From assembly GCF_035650855.1 (NCBI RefSeq), contig NZ_DASRGV010000061.1, positions 18,225 through 82,224 on the forward strand: DNA of 64,000 nucleotides, given 5' to 3'. The notes under the pieces were generated by a model. The model saw nothing but the letters and a program-made list of their open reading frames with translations, had not been told where the DNA came from and searched no databases. Position numbers and translations under genes: made by a program. Every line of letters begins with the position of its first letter. Position 1 is the stretch's first letter. The stretch is from Actinocrinis sp035650855 (GTDB lineage Bacteria > Actinomycetota > Actinomycetes > Streptomycetales > Catenulisporaceae). Shown piece after piece: positions 1-8,399 of the stretch.

Positions 1-134
1 CGCGCAGCCGGAGCGACGCGCTGGCCTGGTGCGTGCGGCAGGTCGGCCAGCGAGCCGAGAGCTGGCTGTCCGACCTGCGCGACGCGATGCAGAAGGTGGA
101 AGAGGTGCGGGATGCCGGTCCGGATCTGGACTGA
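1..134 (+). CDS. 3' end of an unidentified gene, cut by window edge
   Basis: An open frame enters from the left edge (first full codon at base 3) and ends at TGA 132-134, giving about 43 C-terminal residues. They are charged and look helical (QRAESWLSDLRDAMQKVEE) with an acidic end. Codon use has the G/C third positions expected of real coding sequence here. The family cannot be named from the tail. It converges on the membrane-protein gene that follows. Confidence 0.5.
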   Translation, partial: RSRSDALAWCVRQVGQRAESWLSDLRDAMQKVEEVRDAGPDLD

Positions 135-161
135 CGAACCGGCTCTTCCGGTTCAGCCCGG

Positions 162-839
162 TCAGGGCTGGAGCGCGCCGGTCATCGGCACCGGCGGAGT
201 CGCCGGGGGCGCCTGCGGCTGGAGCGTGCCGAGCTCGAGGGCCGCCCCGATCCAGGCGGCGCCGAAGGCCCAGACCGACAGGCTTTCGCAGGCGTACAGC
301 GGGGTCACCGTCCAGTGGTCGCCCCAGTGCACCACGCCGGCGATCACCGCGATCGCGAGGAAGGCCAGGATGAGGATCCCGGCGGTCAGGTAGGCGTGGT
401 TGACCCTGCGGCGCTCCGCGACGGCCGGATCCCGGAACGACCAGATGCAGAACATCGCCAGGGCGGTCAACAGCACGCCCGCGAAGCTCAGGTGTGCGTA
501 ACCGATCGTGGACTGATACGACGTCGGCACCTTAGGCGCCGTCGGACACAGCGCGACCGCGATCGCGAAGATCCCGGCGACGGTGCTCCACTTGTCATCG
601 CGCGTGTTGTACCGGTAACCGATCAGGAACACGCCGAGCGCGCACAGGCCCCCGACGAAGATGTTGCGTGTGCTGGTGTAGTACGAACTGCTCATCGAGC
701 TCGGCATGATCTCGGTGTGGTGGCCGAACTGCACGAAGATCCAGTTTCCGAACGGCAGGACGATCGGCAGAAGCAGTCCGATCGCGCCGATGCCGAAACG
801 CAGCCGTTGCACGGTTCTTACATCTTGATCCGGCGTCAT
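162..839 (-). CDS. multi-pass membrane protein of unknown function
   Basis: 225 aa with about six hydrophobic segments: residues ~14-36, 59-75, 83-98, 113-133, 147-168 and 180-202. The tail is proline-rich and probably cytoplasmic (QPQAPPATPPVP). There is no cleavable signal peptide and no catalytic motif. The overall pattern resembles DUF998-like actinobacterial integral membrane proteins, but that is only a resemblance. The ATG at 839 follows a G-rich Shine-Dalgarno (GGGGGG) and appears to be a single-gene unit. No substrate or partner is evident. Confidence 0.7.
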   Translation of the reverse strand: MTPDQDVRTVQRLRFGIGAIGLLLPIVLPFGNWIFVQFGHHTEIMPSSMSSSYYTSTRNIFVGGLCALGVFLIGYRYNTRDDKWSTVAGIFAIAVALCPTAPKVPTSYQSTIGYAHLSFAGVLLTALAMFCIWSFRDPAVAERRRVNHAYLTAGILILAFLAIAVIAGVVHWGDHWTVTPLYACESLSVWAFGAAWIGAALELGTLQPQAPPATPPVPMTGALQP

Positions 840-957
840 GGCAGCCCCCCAATTTGGCAGCCGGGACGAAACTCCCTTCTGTGATGGTCCCCTAACCCAG
901 CGTTAACAAACCGTGATCGTGCCTGATCACGGGCATATCGCCCGTTCGGAGTAACGC

Positions 958-1770
958 CTAACGCTTGCGGCCGACGCCGCCGTAGATCCCGATCCACGGC
1001 GGCTCGGTCGAGTCCGGAGCCGGCCGCCAGGAGGAGACCGAGACCAGGCCCGGCTCCAGCAGGTCGAAGCCCTCGAAGAAGCCGAGCACCTGCGCGTGGG
1101 TACGCAGGGTGAGCGAGGCTGTGGCGTGCCGGTAGACGTCCGCCAGCTCGGCGAGCGGCTCGAAGTTCTCCATGGTGGCCCGGTCCCGGGTGCCGTGGCT
1201 GATGGCCACGTAGCTGCCGGCCGGCAGCGCGTCTCGCAGCCGCGCCACCACCGCGGCCGGGTTCTCCTCGTCGCGGAGGAAGTGCAGCAGCGCGAGCATC
1301 AACACGCCGACCGGCTGCGTGAAGTCGATCAGTTTCTCGGCCCGCACGCGTTCCAGGATCTCGTCAAGCCGGCGCACGTCGCCGGGGAGGAAGGCCGTGT
1401 GCCCGGCGTCGGTGAGTCGCGCGTGTGCGTGCACGGCGACGATCGGGTCGTTGTCGACGTACACGACTCGCGTGGTCGGCTCGACGCGCTGCGCCACCTC
1501 GTGTGTGTTGGGCGAGGTGGGGATGCCGGTGCCGATGTCGAGTATCTGCCGGATGCCGCACTCGGCCACCAGCGTGTGCACGGTTCGGTGCAGGAACGCC
1601 CGGTTCGCGCGGGCGCCGGTGACTATCGAGGGCAGGGCGCTGATGATGCGCTGGGCGGCCTGGCGATCGACCTCGTAGTTGTCCCGGCCGCCGAGGTAGT
1701 AGTCGTACATCCGCGCCGGATGCGCGATGCTCGTGTCGATCTGGTCGGCCGTCAGGCCCCGCTCGGACAT
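958..1770 (-). CDS. SAM-dependent methyltransferase, DUF574 / Methyltransf_19 family
   Basis: 270 aa. The N-terminal HPARMYDYYLGGRDNYEVDR block and the SAM-binding loop ILDIGTGIPTSPN are hallmarks of the actinobacterial DUF574 (PF04672) family. YVDNDPIV follows as the acidic ribose-binding strand. Full length for the family. Members are very numerous in Streptomyces and Frankia relatives and their substrates are mostly unknown. It stands alone in the operon, downstream of the terminator of the CBM32 gene, so context gives no clue to its substrate. Confidence 0.9.
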   Translation of the reverse strand: MSERGLTADQIDTSIAHPARMYDYYLGGRDNYEVDRQAAQRIISALPSIVTGARANRAFLHRTVHTLVAECGIRQILDIGTGIPTSPNTHEVAQRVEPTTRVVYVDNDPIVAVHAHARLTDAGHTAFLPGDVRRLDEILERVRAEKLIDFTQPVGVLMLALLHFLRDEENPAAVVARLRDALPAGSYVAISHGTRDRATMENFEPLAELADVYRHATASLTLRTHAQVLGFFEGFDLLEPGLVSVSSWRPAPDSTEPPWIGIYGGVGRKR

Positions 1771-1836
1771 GACGGTCCTCCGTTCGGTTCCGCGCCGCGC
1801 TGTCGTCCCGCGCCGCGCTGTGGTCCCGATGCTAGC

Positions 1837-1871
1837 GCTGCCGCGTTCCCTGGGGCGGGGAACGCGGCAGC
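1837..1871 (-). terminator. strong hairpin terminator after the CBM32 beta-helix gene
   Basis: Perfect 14-bp inverted repeat (GCTGCCGCGTTCCC with GGGAACGCGGCAGC) and a 7-nt loop. It lies 40 bp past the stop codon of the minus-strand gene ending at 1911 and before the methyltransferase start. Confidence 0.75.
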
Positions 1872-1910
1872 TCTATGCCAAATCGGGGTCAGACCTCGAA
1901 GCGGCCCTTA

Positions 1911-4568
1911 TCAGGGATAGCTGGTCACGTTGACCGGGGTGGTGTTGGACGGTGTGGCGCCTCCCGTGCCGTTGATCACGTGCTCGATCACGCCGACCCC
2001 GCCGAGCGAGACGGTCAGCAGGTCGTGGAACTGCACGCCGGAGGTGGAGGGCGCCTCGAAGGCGTGGTCGTTGACCACCGCCGGATTGACGTTGAAGTAG
2101 CAGTAGCTGCCCATGCCGTACGCCTGGTGGCTGGTGACCCCGGGCGCGACCTCATAGGCCGCGTAGCCGTTGGTCGAGCCGTTCATCCAGGCGGCCTGGT
2201 TCGGCGGGTCGTACGGGTTCTCGTTCTGGAAGAAGATCGTCTCGCCGCCGTTGCCGTTCCACTGCACCTCGTAGTTCTGGTAGTGCTCGACGAACAGGCC
2301 GGTCGCCAGCACGTTGTCGCCGTTCACGACCAGTCCGTGCGCCGCGGTGTTCGTGGTCCAGCCGACCGTGCCGCCGTTGCCGTGGTCGGCCCGCCAGGCC
2401 CAGATGTCATTGATCAGGGTGTTGTCGGCGTTGACGATCAGGCTGTTGGTGGCCTTGCCGGCGATGTCGCCGCCGATCCGGAAGAACACGTCCTGGATCG
2501 AGTCCGGGTTGGCCGCGTGGCTCACGGTCGAGCCCTGCGTCCCGACGGTCAGCAGCGCGTTGGAGTTGGTGGTGCCGGCGTCCAGCAGCAGGCCGTCGAG
2601 ACGCACCCCGTCGACGTCGGCCACGTGGATCGTGTCGACGCCGTTGACCGGGATCAGGGTCGGGAAGCCGAGGCCCATCACCACGGTGTTCGGGTTGTTG
2701 ACCTGGAGGGTCTGGTCGATGTTGTACACGCCCGGGGTGAAGAACAGGCTGCAGCCCTGGGCGAGCGCCGCGTTCATCTGCGCCGCGGTGTTCGACGGGG
2801 TCACCACGAAGAACTGGCTCATCGGCACCGAGCTGCCCGGCGTCGGGCCGCTGTTCCAGCTCGGACCCGAGGCGTTGGTGCGCAGCGAGGGCAGGAACAC
2901 GTGGTAGCCGCCCGCCGAGTCGACGTACAGGTAGGGCACGTCGCGGGAGACCGGCGTGGTGGCCAGCGTGGTCATCGGCGGGCTCGGGAAGCTCTGCGCC
3001 GGGGCGCCGTTCACGCCGGAGAACACCATGTTCCACACCGAGCCGCTCCAGCTGCCCAGGTTGCTGTCCTGGGTGTACCACTGCTGCTGCGACACGCTGG
3101 AGGCCTGGCCGGAGACCTTCGAGTCGGCGACGTAGCCGCCGCTGGCGTAGCCGTAGCTGGCCGGGTACATCTCAAGGCCGCCGTGCACGTCGACCCGGCG
3201 GAACGGGCCGGCCTGCGCCACCGCCCAGCGGTCGCTGCCGGAGGAGGGGTTGATGGCCAGGTTCTCCGCCGAGCGCCAGAAGTTCTGCGTGGCGTTGCCG
3301 GTGCCGTCGAAGGCGTCCACGGTGACGTCGCCGTTGATGGTCACGTCGTCGGGGTTCTGGCCGAGGCCCTGGATCGAGGTGTAGTAGCCGATGTTGGCCT
3401 CGGCGCTGTAGGCGCCCGGCTTGAACAGCAGGGCGTAGCGCTGGGTGCCGAACTGGTTGAGCTTCTGGGTGTTGAACACCGAGTCCAGCGTGGACTGGAT
3501 GCTGCTCGCGGACATGCTCGGGTCGAAGATGTCGACGTTCGGGCCGAAGTTCGGGGTGTTGGACTGGCCGGTGCAGCCGGGCGGCGGGCCGCCGGTGCTG
3601 CTGGAGGAGGGAGAGGGCGAGGGGCTGCCGGTGCCGCTGCCGGTGAATACGCCGAACTCCCAGAGCGAGTAGCCGTACGGGGTCGCGCGCGTCGTGCCGT
3701 ACATGCGGATGTAGCGGCCTGATCCGCTGACGTTGAGGGTCTGGGTGCCGCCGGCTCCGGTGGTGGTGGAGTAGATCGAGGTCCAGGTGCTCGCGTCGTT
3801 CGAGGTCTGGATCTGGAATGCGCTCGCGTACGCGGCCTCCCAGTTCAGCGAGACCTGGCAGATGGACTGGGTGCTGCCCAGGTCTACCTGCAGCCACTGC
3901 GGGTCGCTGAACGCGGAGGACCAGCGGGTGCCGGTGTTGCCGTCCACGGCGTTGGAGGCGGGGAAGGTCGCGTTCTCCAGCGAGGAGGCGGTCGCGGGCT
4001 TGCCCAGCGCGGCGTCGGAGGTGCCGCAGCCGCCGCCTGCGCCGAGGGTTCCGTAGACCTGGAACTCCCAGAGCGAGTAGCCGTAGCCGGTCGCGCGGGC
4101 GGTGCCGTACATGCGCACGTAGCGGCCGGTGCCGGTGATGTTGAGGGTCTGGGTGCCGCCGGTTCCGGTGGTGGTGGAGTAGATCGAGGTCCAGGTGCTC
4201 GCGTCGTTCGAGGTCTGGATCTGGAACGAGGTCGCGTAGGCGGCCTCCCACTGGAGCACGACCTGGCTGATCGACGCGCTCTGGCCGAGGTCGACCTGGA
4301 GCCACTGCGGGTCGCTGAACGCCGAGGACCAGCGGGTGCCGGTGTTGCCGTCGGTGGCGTTCGAGGCCGGATACGCGGCGCTCTCCAGCGACGAGGCCGT
4401 GGTCGGCTTGCCCTGGGAGAGCAGGGTCGGCGCTGCGTGCGCCGCGGTGGTGGACGCGACCAGCGCGTACACGGTCAGGCTCAGGGCCGCGACCACCGCG
4501 GCGGCGGCCCTGGCCCAGCGCGGTAGAGGTCTCCGAGGCGCTAACGCGCCGGAGGAGCGTGCCTTCAT
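1911..4568 (-). CDS. secreted two-CBM32 (F5/8 type C) right-handed beta-helix protein
   Basis: 885 aa. The N-terminus has a basic segment and hydrophobic core (~20-45) ending AHAA, a Sec-type signal. Two F5/8 type C (CBM32-like) modules follow (~48-172 and ~186-310), each with the NTGTRWSSAFSDPQWLQVDL block, then a Ser/Pro linker (~315-330). The remaining ~550 residues look like a pectate-lyase-superfamily beta-helix, judged by repeated short strands such as NNPNTVVMGLGFPTL. It probably binds and acts on an extracellular polysaccharide; the substrate is not identifiable. The start at 4568 was chosen for its GGAGA ribosome site and the signal peptide; the longer open frame upstream runs through the promoter. 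The promoter has a LacI-type operator. Confidence 0.85.
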   Translation of the reverse strand: MKARSSGALAPRRPLPRWARAAAAVVAALSLTVYALVASTTAAHAAPTLLSQGKPTTASSLESAAYPASNATDGNTGTRWSSAFSDPQWLQVDLGQSASISQVVLQWEAAYATSFQIQTSNDASTWTSIYSTTTGTGGTQTLNITGTGRYVRMYGTARATGYGYSLWEFQVYGTLGAGGGCGTSDAALGKPATASSLENATFPASNAVDGNTGTRWSSAFSDPQWLQVDLGSTQSICQVSLNWEAAYASAFQIQTSNDASTWTSIYSTTTGAGGTQTLNVSGSGRYIRMYGTTRATPYGYSLWEFGVFTGSGTGSPSPSPSSSSTGGPPPGCTGQSNTPNFGPNVDIFDPSMSASSIQSTLDSVFNTQKLNQFGTQRYALLFKPGAYSAEANIGYYTSIQGLGQNPDDVTINGDVTVDAFDGTGNATQNFWRSAENLAINPSSGSDRWAVAQAGPFRRVDVHGGLEMYPASYGYASGGYVADSKVSGQASSVSQQQWYTQDSNLGSWSGSVWNMVFSGVNGAPAQSFPSPPMTTLATTPVSRDVPYLYVDSAGGYHVFLPSLRTNASGPSWNSGPTPGSSVPMSQFFVVTPSNTAAQMNAALAQGCSLFFTPGVYNIDQTLQVNNPNTVVMGLGFPTLIPVNGVDTIHVADVDGVRLDGLLLDAGTTNSNALLTVGTQGSTVSHAANPDSIQDVFFRIGGDIAGKATNSLIVNADNTLINDIWAWRADHGNGGTVGWTTNTAAHGLVVNGDNVLATGLFVEHYQNYEVQWNGNGGETIFFQNENPYDPPNQAAWMNGSTNGYAAYEVAPGVTSHQAYGMGSYCYFNVNPAVVNDHAFEAPSTSGVQFHDLLTVSLGGVGVIEHVINGTGGATPSNTTPVNVTSYP

Positions 4569-4641
4569 TGGCGTCTCCAGCTTCACCGGGGGAGGTGTGG
4601 GTGGTGGGTGGCTTGCTTCGAGCGCGGAGTCCGGGCGGTTC

Positions 4642-4693
4642 GGAGAGCGCTCTCCAAGATGGGATAGTCGCGCCCGGGTTTCCGGCGTGTCAA
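4642..4693 (-). promoter_or_regulatory. promoter and LacI-type operator of the CBM32 beta-helix gene
   Basis: On the minus strand, TTGACA (4693-4688), an 18-bp spacer and GACTAT (4669-4664) form a sigma70-like promoter. It is followed at once by the perfect palindrome GGAGAGCGCTCTCC (4642-4655), which resembles LacI-family sites such as the CebR box. Its position just after the -10 box fits repression by steric block, relieved by a sugar. Confidence 0.7.
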
Positions 4694-4770
4694 GGGTCTC
4701 GCACAGTTCCGGAACGGAGCGGGTCGCCAGCTCAAGATCGGATGCCCGCGGTGCCGACCGCCCGGAGGGG

Positions 4771-4827
4771 TTGACAGCGCAGGTGGCTGGGCGTAGAAAT
4801 CTGCTCACTAGGAGAGCGCTCTCCTAG
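4771..4827 (+). promoter_or_regulatory. plus-strand promoter with 20-bp palindromic operator and no downstream gene
   Basis: TTGACA (4771-4776), 17 bp, then TAGAAA (4794-4799), followed by a perfect 20-bp palindrome at 4808-4827 centred on GAGAGCGCTCTC. The operator shares its core with the one at 4642-4655. No plus-strand gene follows; the next genes are on the minus strand. It may serve as an auxiliary operator for looping (169 bp between centres) or drive an antisense transcript. Confidence 0.5.
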
Positions 4828-4884
4828 CGCGGACGGGCAAGGTCGCGAGAGAACCCGCCTATCACTGCATTGCCACCCGAAACA

Positions 4885-4923
4885 CGTCCGCCGGCGGCCC
4901 CGGTCCGAGGCCGCCGGCGGACG
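4885..4923 (-). terminator. hairpin terminator after the C1 peptidase gene
   Basis: Perfect 15-bp stem (CGTCCGCCGGCGGCC and its complement) with a 9-nt loop, about 40 bp beyond the minus-strand stop at 4964. Confidence 0.75.
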
Positions 4924-4963
4924 CCGGTGTGTCAGTATTCAGATTCAGGCCGCCGGCGGTGCG

Positions 4964-5764
4964 CTACGAGATGAGGCGCACGGTCCAGAAGTCCGAGGCG
5001 AGGCCGGGCTCGGTCAGATACGCGTACGGCAGGGTGAAGTAGCCGCCCTTGCCCCACTCCGGCCCCCACGAGTTGCGCACCAGGAAACGCCCGGTGGCGT
5101 CGTCGTACCCGGCCGCCAGCACCGCGTGCCCGCCGAGGGCCTGCTCGCCCGCGCTGGGCATCGGCGCGTCCCCGCTCTGCGCCACCGCCTGGCTCTCGAA
5201 GCTCTCGTAGACGGTGAAGCCGAACACGAACGGGAACCCCTCGGCCAGGCAGCCCTTGAGCTGCTCGATCGAGCGCAGCACCCGGCGGTAGGAGAGCGCC
5301 TTGGTCTTGAGCGCGTCCTCGTAGCAGTTCTGCGACGGCCGCTGCCCGGCGCGCGCCTGCGGCGGCCATGCCCCGCCGTCCGTGGCCGGAGGCGTGTCGT
5401 CGTAAGGCCACTGGGCCTCCGGGCACACCCCGAGCGAGGCGATCGACTTGATGCCGTCGCGGATCTGGGCCCCGGAGTCGTACTCCACGTGGCCCTCGGC
5501 CGCCCGCTCGTTGTAGTAGATGAACAGCCGCGACGGCACGAAGTCCGGCAGCTGCTGGCGCAGCAGCTCGAATTCGACCGCGGCGGCGATGGAGTTCGCG
5601 GTGCAGCTGCCGATCTTGCCCTGGTCGTAGACCGCGGGCAGCTGCGGGCGCAGGTCCACCTGCGGCGGCGGGTTGACCAGGCCGAGGTGCGGCGCGGAAT
5701 ACACGTGGTCGCGCGCGTCCGGCAGGTCCGGCACCCAGCCGTAGCGGGAAACGGTTCGTCCCAT
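4964..5764 (-). CDS. papain-like (C1 family) cysteine peptidase without signal peptide
   Basis: 266 aa. The C1 catalytic triad is visible: Cys54 in QGKIGSCTANSIA (with the oxyanion Gln), His in GGHAVLAAGYDD, and Asn in VRNSWGPEWGKGGYF. The N-terminus (YGWVPDLPDARDH) replaces a pro-region and matches bacterial cytoplasmic C1 peptidases. There is no signal peptide. The ATG at 5764 was chosen over the longer frame because it follows a purine-rich GGGGGAG site and starts the family-conserved MGRTVSRYGW. Likely role: intracellular proteolysis or peptide processing; its target is unknown. Single-gene unit. Confidence 0.88.
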   Translation of the reverse strand: MGRTVSRYGWVPDLPDARDHVYSAPHLGLVNPPPQVDLRPQLPAVYDQGKIGSCTANSIAAAVEFELLRQQLPDFVPSRLFIYYNERAAEGHVEYDSGAQIRDGIKSIASLGVCPEAQWPYDDTPPATDGGAWPPQARAGQRPSQNCYEDALKTKALSYRRVLRSIEQLKGCLAEGFPFVFGFTVYESFESQAVAQSGDAPMPSAGEQALGGHAVLAAGYDDATGRFLVRNSWGPEWGKGGYFTLPYAYLTEPGLASDFWTVRLIS

Positions 5765-5932
5765 GAATGGCTCCCCCCATTCGGAAGGCGGCGCGCCCTG
5801 GTGTGCCGGCCGCACTGCCGCGCCGGTCCCACCGCGGGGGATCTCCCCACCCCCGCGCGGGCCCCGAACGCCGCCTGAATCCGAGAGTAACCCTGCAGTG
5901 GCGCTACGTACAGGCGTTTCGTCGGATTCACC

Positions 5933-7519
5933 TCAGAGGGTGCGGTTTTGGATCTTCGTGTCGAATCGCCCGTCCTCGACCGGCCAGCTGTCGCTGATGC
6001 GCAGCCCTTCGACCCCGCTGAGGGAGAAGGTCGGCACCCCGCGCGCCTTCTCGGCGCGCACGTGGTGGAAGTCGGCGCCGTTCACGTCGGCGAGCGCGAA
6101 CGCCGGGCGGGTGTCCTGCTGCTCGAACGCCACCGTCACGTCGTCGAAGGCGATGTCCGAGACGTGCCGCACGTAGAACCCGTACGCGGGCAGCGTGCCG
6201 AACATGTAGTTCTCGGGATAGGCGTTGACGAGCTCCGGCACCGGGTTGACCGCGGCGGCCGGGGTCAAGCCGCCGACCATGATGTGACGCAGGCCGCTGA
6301 TGCGCACGTCCTCGATCGGGTGGTCCGGGATGCCGGCGATCGTCGAGGGGTATCTCGGGTCGGCGTCGATCACGGTCACGTCGCTGATGCTCACCCGCCG
6401 CAGGCTGCCGATCGCCAGGCCGGCCGGTCCGCGCATGCGCGCGCCGAGCCGCATGAAGATCGGGGTCTGCACGCCGCGCATGGTCAGGTTGCTGATCGTC
6501 ACGTCCTGCAGCAGCGCGCCGTCCACGGTCTCCAGCGCCAGGCCGCGGCAGTGCTCGAAGACGACGTTGGAGATGGCGATGTTCTGGAAGCCGCCGTTGG
6601 ACTCGGTGCCGCACTTGAGCCGGCCGGTGCGCCCGTACGGCCCGACCTTGAACGTGCCGTCCACGTACGTGCCCAGGTCGTAGCCGCTGACCATGCAGTT
6701 GTCGATGTACACGTTCTCGGTGGAGCGCGCCTCGTTCAGCGCGTAGGAGCTCTTGAGCACGATCGCGTCGTCGTTGGGCGAGTTGACCACGGTGTTGGAG
6801 ATCCGCACGTTCTTGCAGCAGTCGATGTCGATGCCGTCCCGGTTGGTGTCGATGACCAGCCCGTCGATGCGGAAGTTGTCCACCCCGGTCGGCAGGATGC
6901 AGAAGTGGCCGCCGTTGACCATCGTCACGTCGTAGATCCCGACGTTGCGGCACAGCTTGAGCGCGATGGCCTTGTTGCCCTGCAGCGGCGCGGACTCCTT
7001 GCTGCCGCCGCTGACCAGGCCCTTGCCGTCGATGGTGCCGGGGCCGTAGATGGTGACGTTCTGCAGGTTCTCGCCCCAGATCAGGCTGTTGTGCCAGTGG
7101 CTGTGCCCATAGTCCTGATACGGGTTGCCCGCGCCGGGCTCGGCGGGGTCGTAGCCCTGGGTCGCGGTGGGCGCGGCCGCCAGGATCCGCGAGCCGTTGG
7201 CCAGGTAGAGCGCCACGTTGCTGGCTAGGCGGATCGAGTAGCTGGCGTAGGTTCCGGCGGGGAAGTAGACGGTGCCGCCCGCGCCGTTGTTGTGCGCCGC
7301 GGCCGCGGTGATCGCGCGGTTGATCGCGTCGCTGTCGATCGTGCTCCCGTCTCCGGTCGCACCGAAGGCGGTCACGTCGAAGACGTCGCTCAGGCCTGGG
7401 GCGGGGGCCGGGGCGGAGGCGGCGCGGGCGCCGGCCGCGCCGGCGAGGGGCAGGGCGGCTCCGGTCGCGCCCGCCGCGCCGAACGCGACGAGCCTGCGGC
7501 GGCTGACCGGGTTGGACAT
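5933..7519 (-). CDS. secreted GH28-family glycoside hydrolase (polygalacturonase-like)
   Basis: 528 aa. The N-terminus carries a twin-arginine signal (SRRRLVAFGAAGATG), suggesting Tat export. FDVTAFGATGDGSTIDSDAINRAI is the typical GH28 opening. The catalytic acids are seen in NRDGIDIDCC and SPNDDAIVLKSS, on a parallel beta-helix. GH28 enzymes hydrolyse galacturonan or rhamnogalacturonan by inversion; specificity is not readable here. The start at 7519 has an AGGGAGA site four bases upstream. Two short palindromes (7571-7583 and 7698-7708) lie in the promoter region. Confidence 0.9.
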   Translation of the reverse strand: MSNPVSRRRLVAFGAAGATGAALPLAGAAGARAASAPAPAPGLSDVFDVTAFGATGDGSTIDSDAINRAITAAAAHNNGAGGTVYFPAGTYASYSIRLASNVALYLANGSRILAAAPTATQGYDPAEPGAGNPYQDYGHSHWHNSLIWGENLQNVTIYGPGTIDGKGLVSGGSKESAPLQGNKAIALKLCRNVGIYDVTMVNGGHFCILPTGVDNFRIDGLVIDTNRDGIDIDCCKNVRISNTVVNSPNDDAIVLKSSYALNEARSTENVYIDNCMVSGYDLGTYVDGTFKVGPYGRTGRLKCGTESNGGFQNIAISNVVFEHCRGLALETVDGALLQDVTISNLTMRGVQTPIFMRLGARMRGPAGLAIGSLRRVSISDVTVIDADPRYPSTIAGIPDHPIEDVRISGLRHIMVGGLTPAAAVNPVPELVNAYPENYMFGTLPAYGFYVRHVSDIAFDDVTVAFEQQDTRPAFALADVNGADFHHVRAEKARGVPTFSLSGVEGLRISDSWPVEDGRFDTKIQNRTL

Positions 7520-7570
7520 GACGTCTCCCTTCGGTGATCTGCACGGCTTTGTGCGCAGACCACTTAAGGT

Positions 7571-7583
7571 GAGATCCGATCTC
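7571..7583. promoter_or_regulatory. candidate operator GAGATCCGATCTC upstream of GH28 gene
   Basis: A 13-bp odd palindrome with a central C, 52-64 bp upstream of the GH28 start. It is similar in design to the ACATCGGATGT sites at 7698 and 20223. The regulator is unknown. Confidence 0.4.
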
Positions 7584-7697
7584 TTGTCCACGACCAAGGT
7601 CGCGGACTGGACGCGCTCACCGCGGTCTCGGCCCATGTTTCCGCAGCCCGAAGCCGCTATGGCGGACAGCGCGGAAGGGGCGCGCTCACGATCATTT

Positions 7698-7708
7698 ACA
7701 TCGGATGT
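7698..7708. promoter_or_regulatory. ACATCGGATGT palindrome, shared with the GH141-like gene
   Basis: An 11-bp odd palindrome about 180 bp upstream of the GH28 start. The identical 12-mer TACATCGGATGT recurs at 20222-20233 upstream of another polysaccharide-active gene, suggesting a common regulator. Confidence 0.4.
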
Positions 7709-7745
7709 TTCACTGCTCGCCCTGAGCCGCGCGGCTGACCAGGCG

Positions 7746-8399
7746 TCAGATGTGGCGCACGGCCGCTGCGGTGGAGGCGGCCCAGGCCGCGGCCACCACG
7801 ATGAGCGCGATGGGCAGCGCGGCGAGCGGGTAGTGCGGCGCGGCGCCGTTCGCCGTCGTCAGGGCCCGGATGCCCATCGCGGCGGGGGAGAAGCGGGCCA
7901 CCAGCAGGCCGAGCGCGAGCAGGCCGGCCAGCAGCACGCCCCAGCCGGCGGCCGGGACCAGCGGCGGAGCGGAGAGCACCCCGGCCGCGGTGCCGAGCAG
8001 CACGCAGACCAGTTCCGTGCTCAGGCCGGTGAGAAGGGTCGAACCGCTGCCGGGTAGCGCACCGGTGGCGGCCGCGACGACGGCGCCGACCAGTGCGCAC
8101 AGCAGGCCGTAGCCGGTCGCGGCGCACAGGGCGGCGAGGCGGGCGCGCACCGGACCGGCCACGGTCGCGGTGATCGCGGCGGCCTCGGCGGGTTCGGTGG
8201 TCAGGATCGCGCGGGTGAGCCAGGCGCTCACCGGCAGCAGGAAGGCGGCGCTGTAGGCGAACGCGTCCGCCGCGCTGTCGCCGCCCGCCGAGTCGATGGC
8301 CAGCGCGATCGCGTAGAAGAGCACGGGCGGCAGCCAGCGCTGCGAGCGGGCGAGCAGGACGACGTAGTAGCGCGCGACGGCGGCGTCACGGGTCGTCAC
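7746..8399 (-). CDS. membrane component of an ABC-type export system
   Basis: 217 aa with about six transmembrane segments and no soluble domain. It starts with GTG at 8399, overlapping the ATPase stop codon by 4 nt (GTGA), so the two are translationally coupled. This gene pair is the size and order of small two-gene ABC exporters in actinomycetes. The permease has no recognisable family signature beyond hydrophobicity, so the role rests on its neighbour. The substrate is unknown. Confidence 0.75.
   Translation of the reverse strand: MTTRDAAVARYYVVLLARSQRWLPPVLFYAIALAIDSAGGDSAADAFAYSAAFLLPVSAWLTRAILTTEPAEAAAITATVAGPVRARLAALCAATGYGLLCALVGAVVAAATGALPGSGSTLLTGLSTELVCVLLGTAAGVLSAPPLVPAAGWGVLLAGLLALGLLVARFSPAAMGIRALTTANGAAPHYPLAALPIALIVVAAAWAASTAAAVRHI

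Noticed and set aside
1784..1828. Two copies of a ~19-bp unit (CGCGCCGCGCTGT) resembling a repeat array
   Set aside because: Only two units and no spacers; not a CRISPR. Probably slippage in the methyltransferase upstream region.
1875..3722. 615-codon plus-strand frame opposite the CBM32 gene
   Set aside because: Low-complexity Val/Arg/His/Ala translation typical of an antisense frame; no ribosome site or domain.
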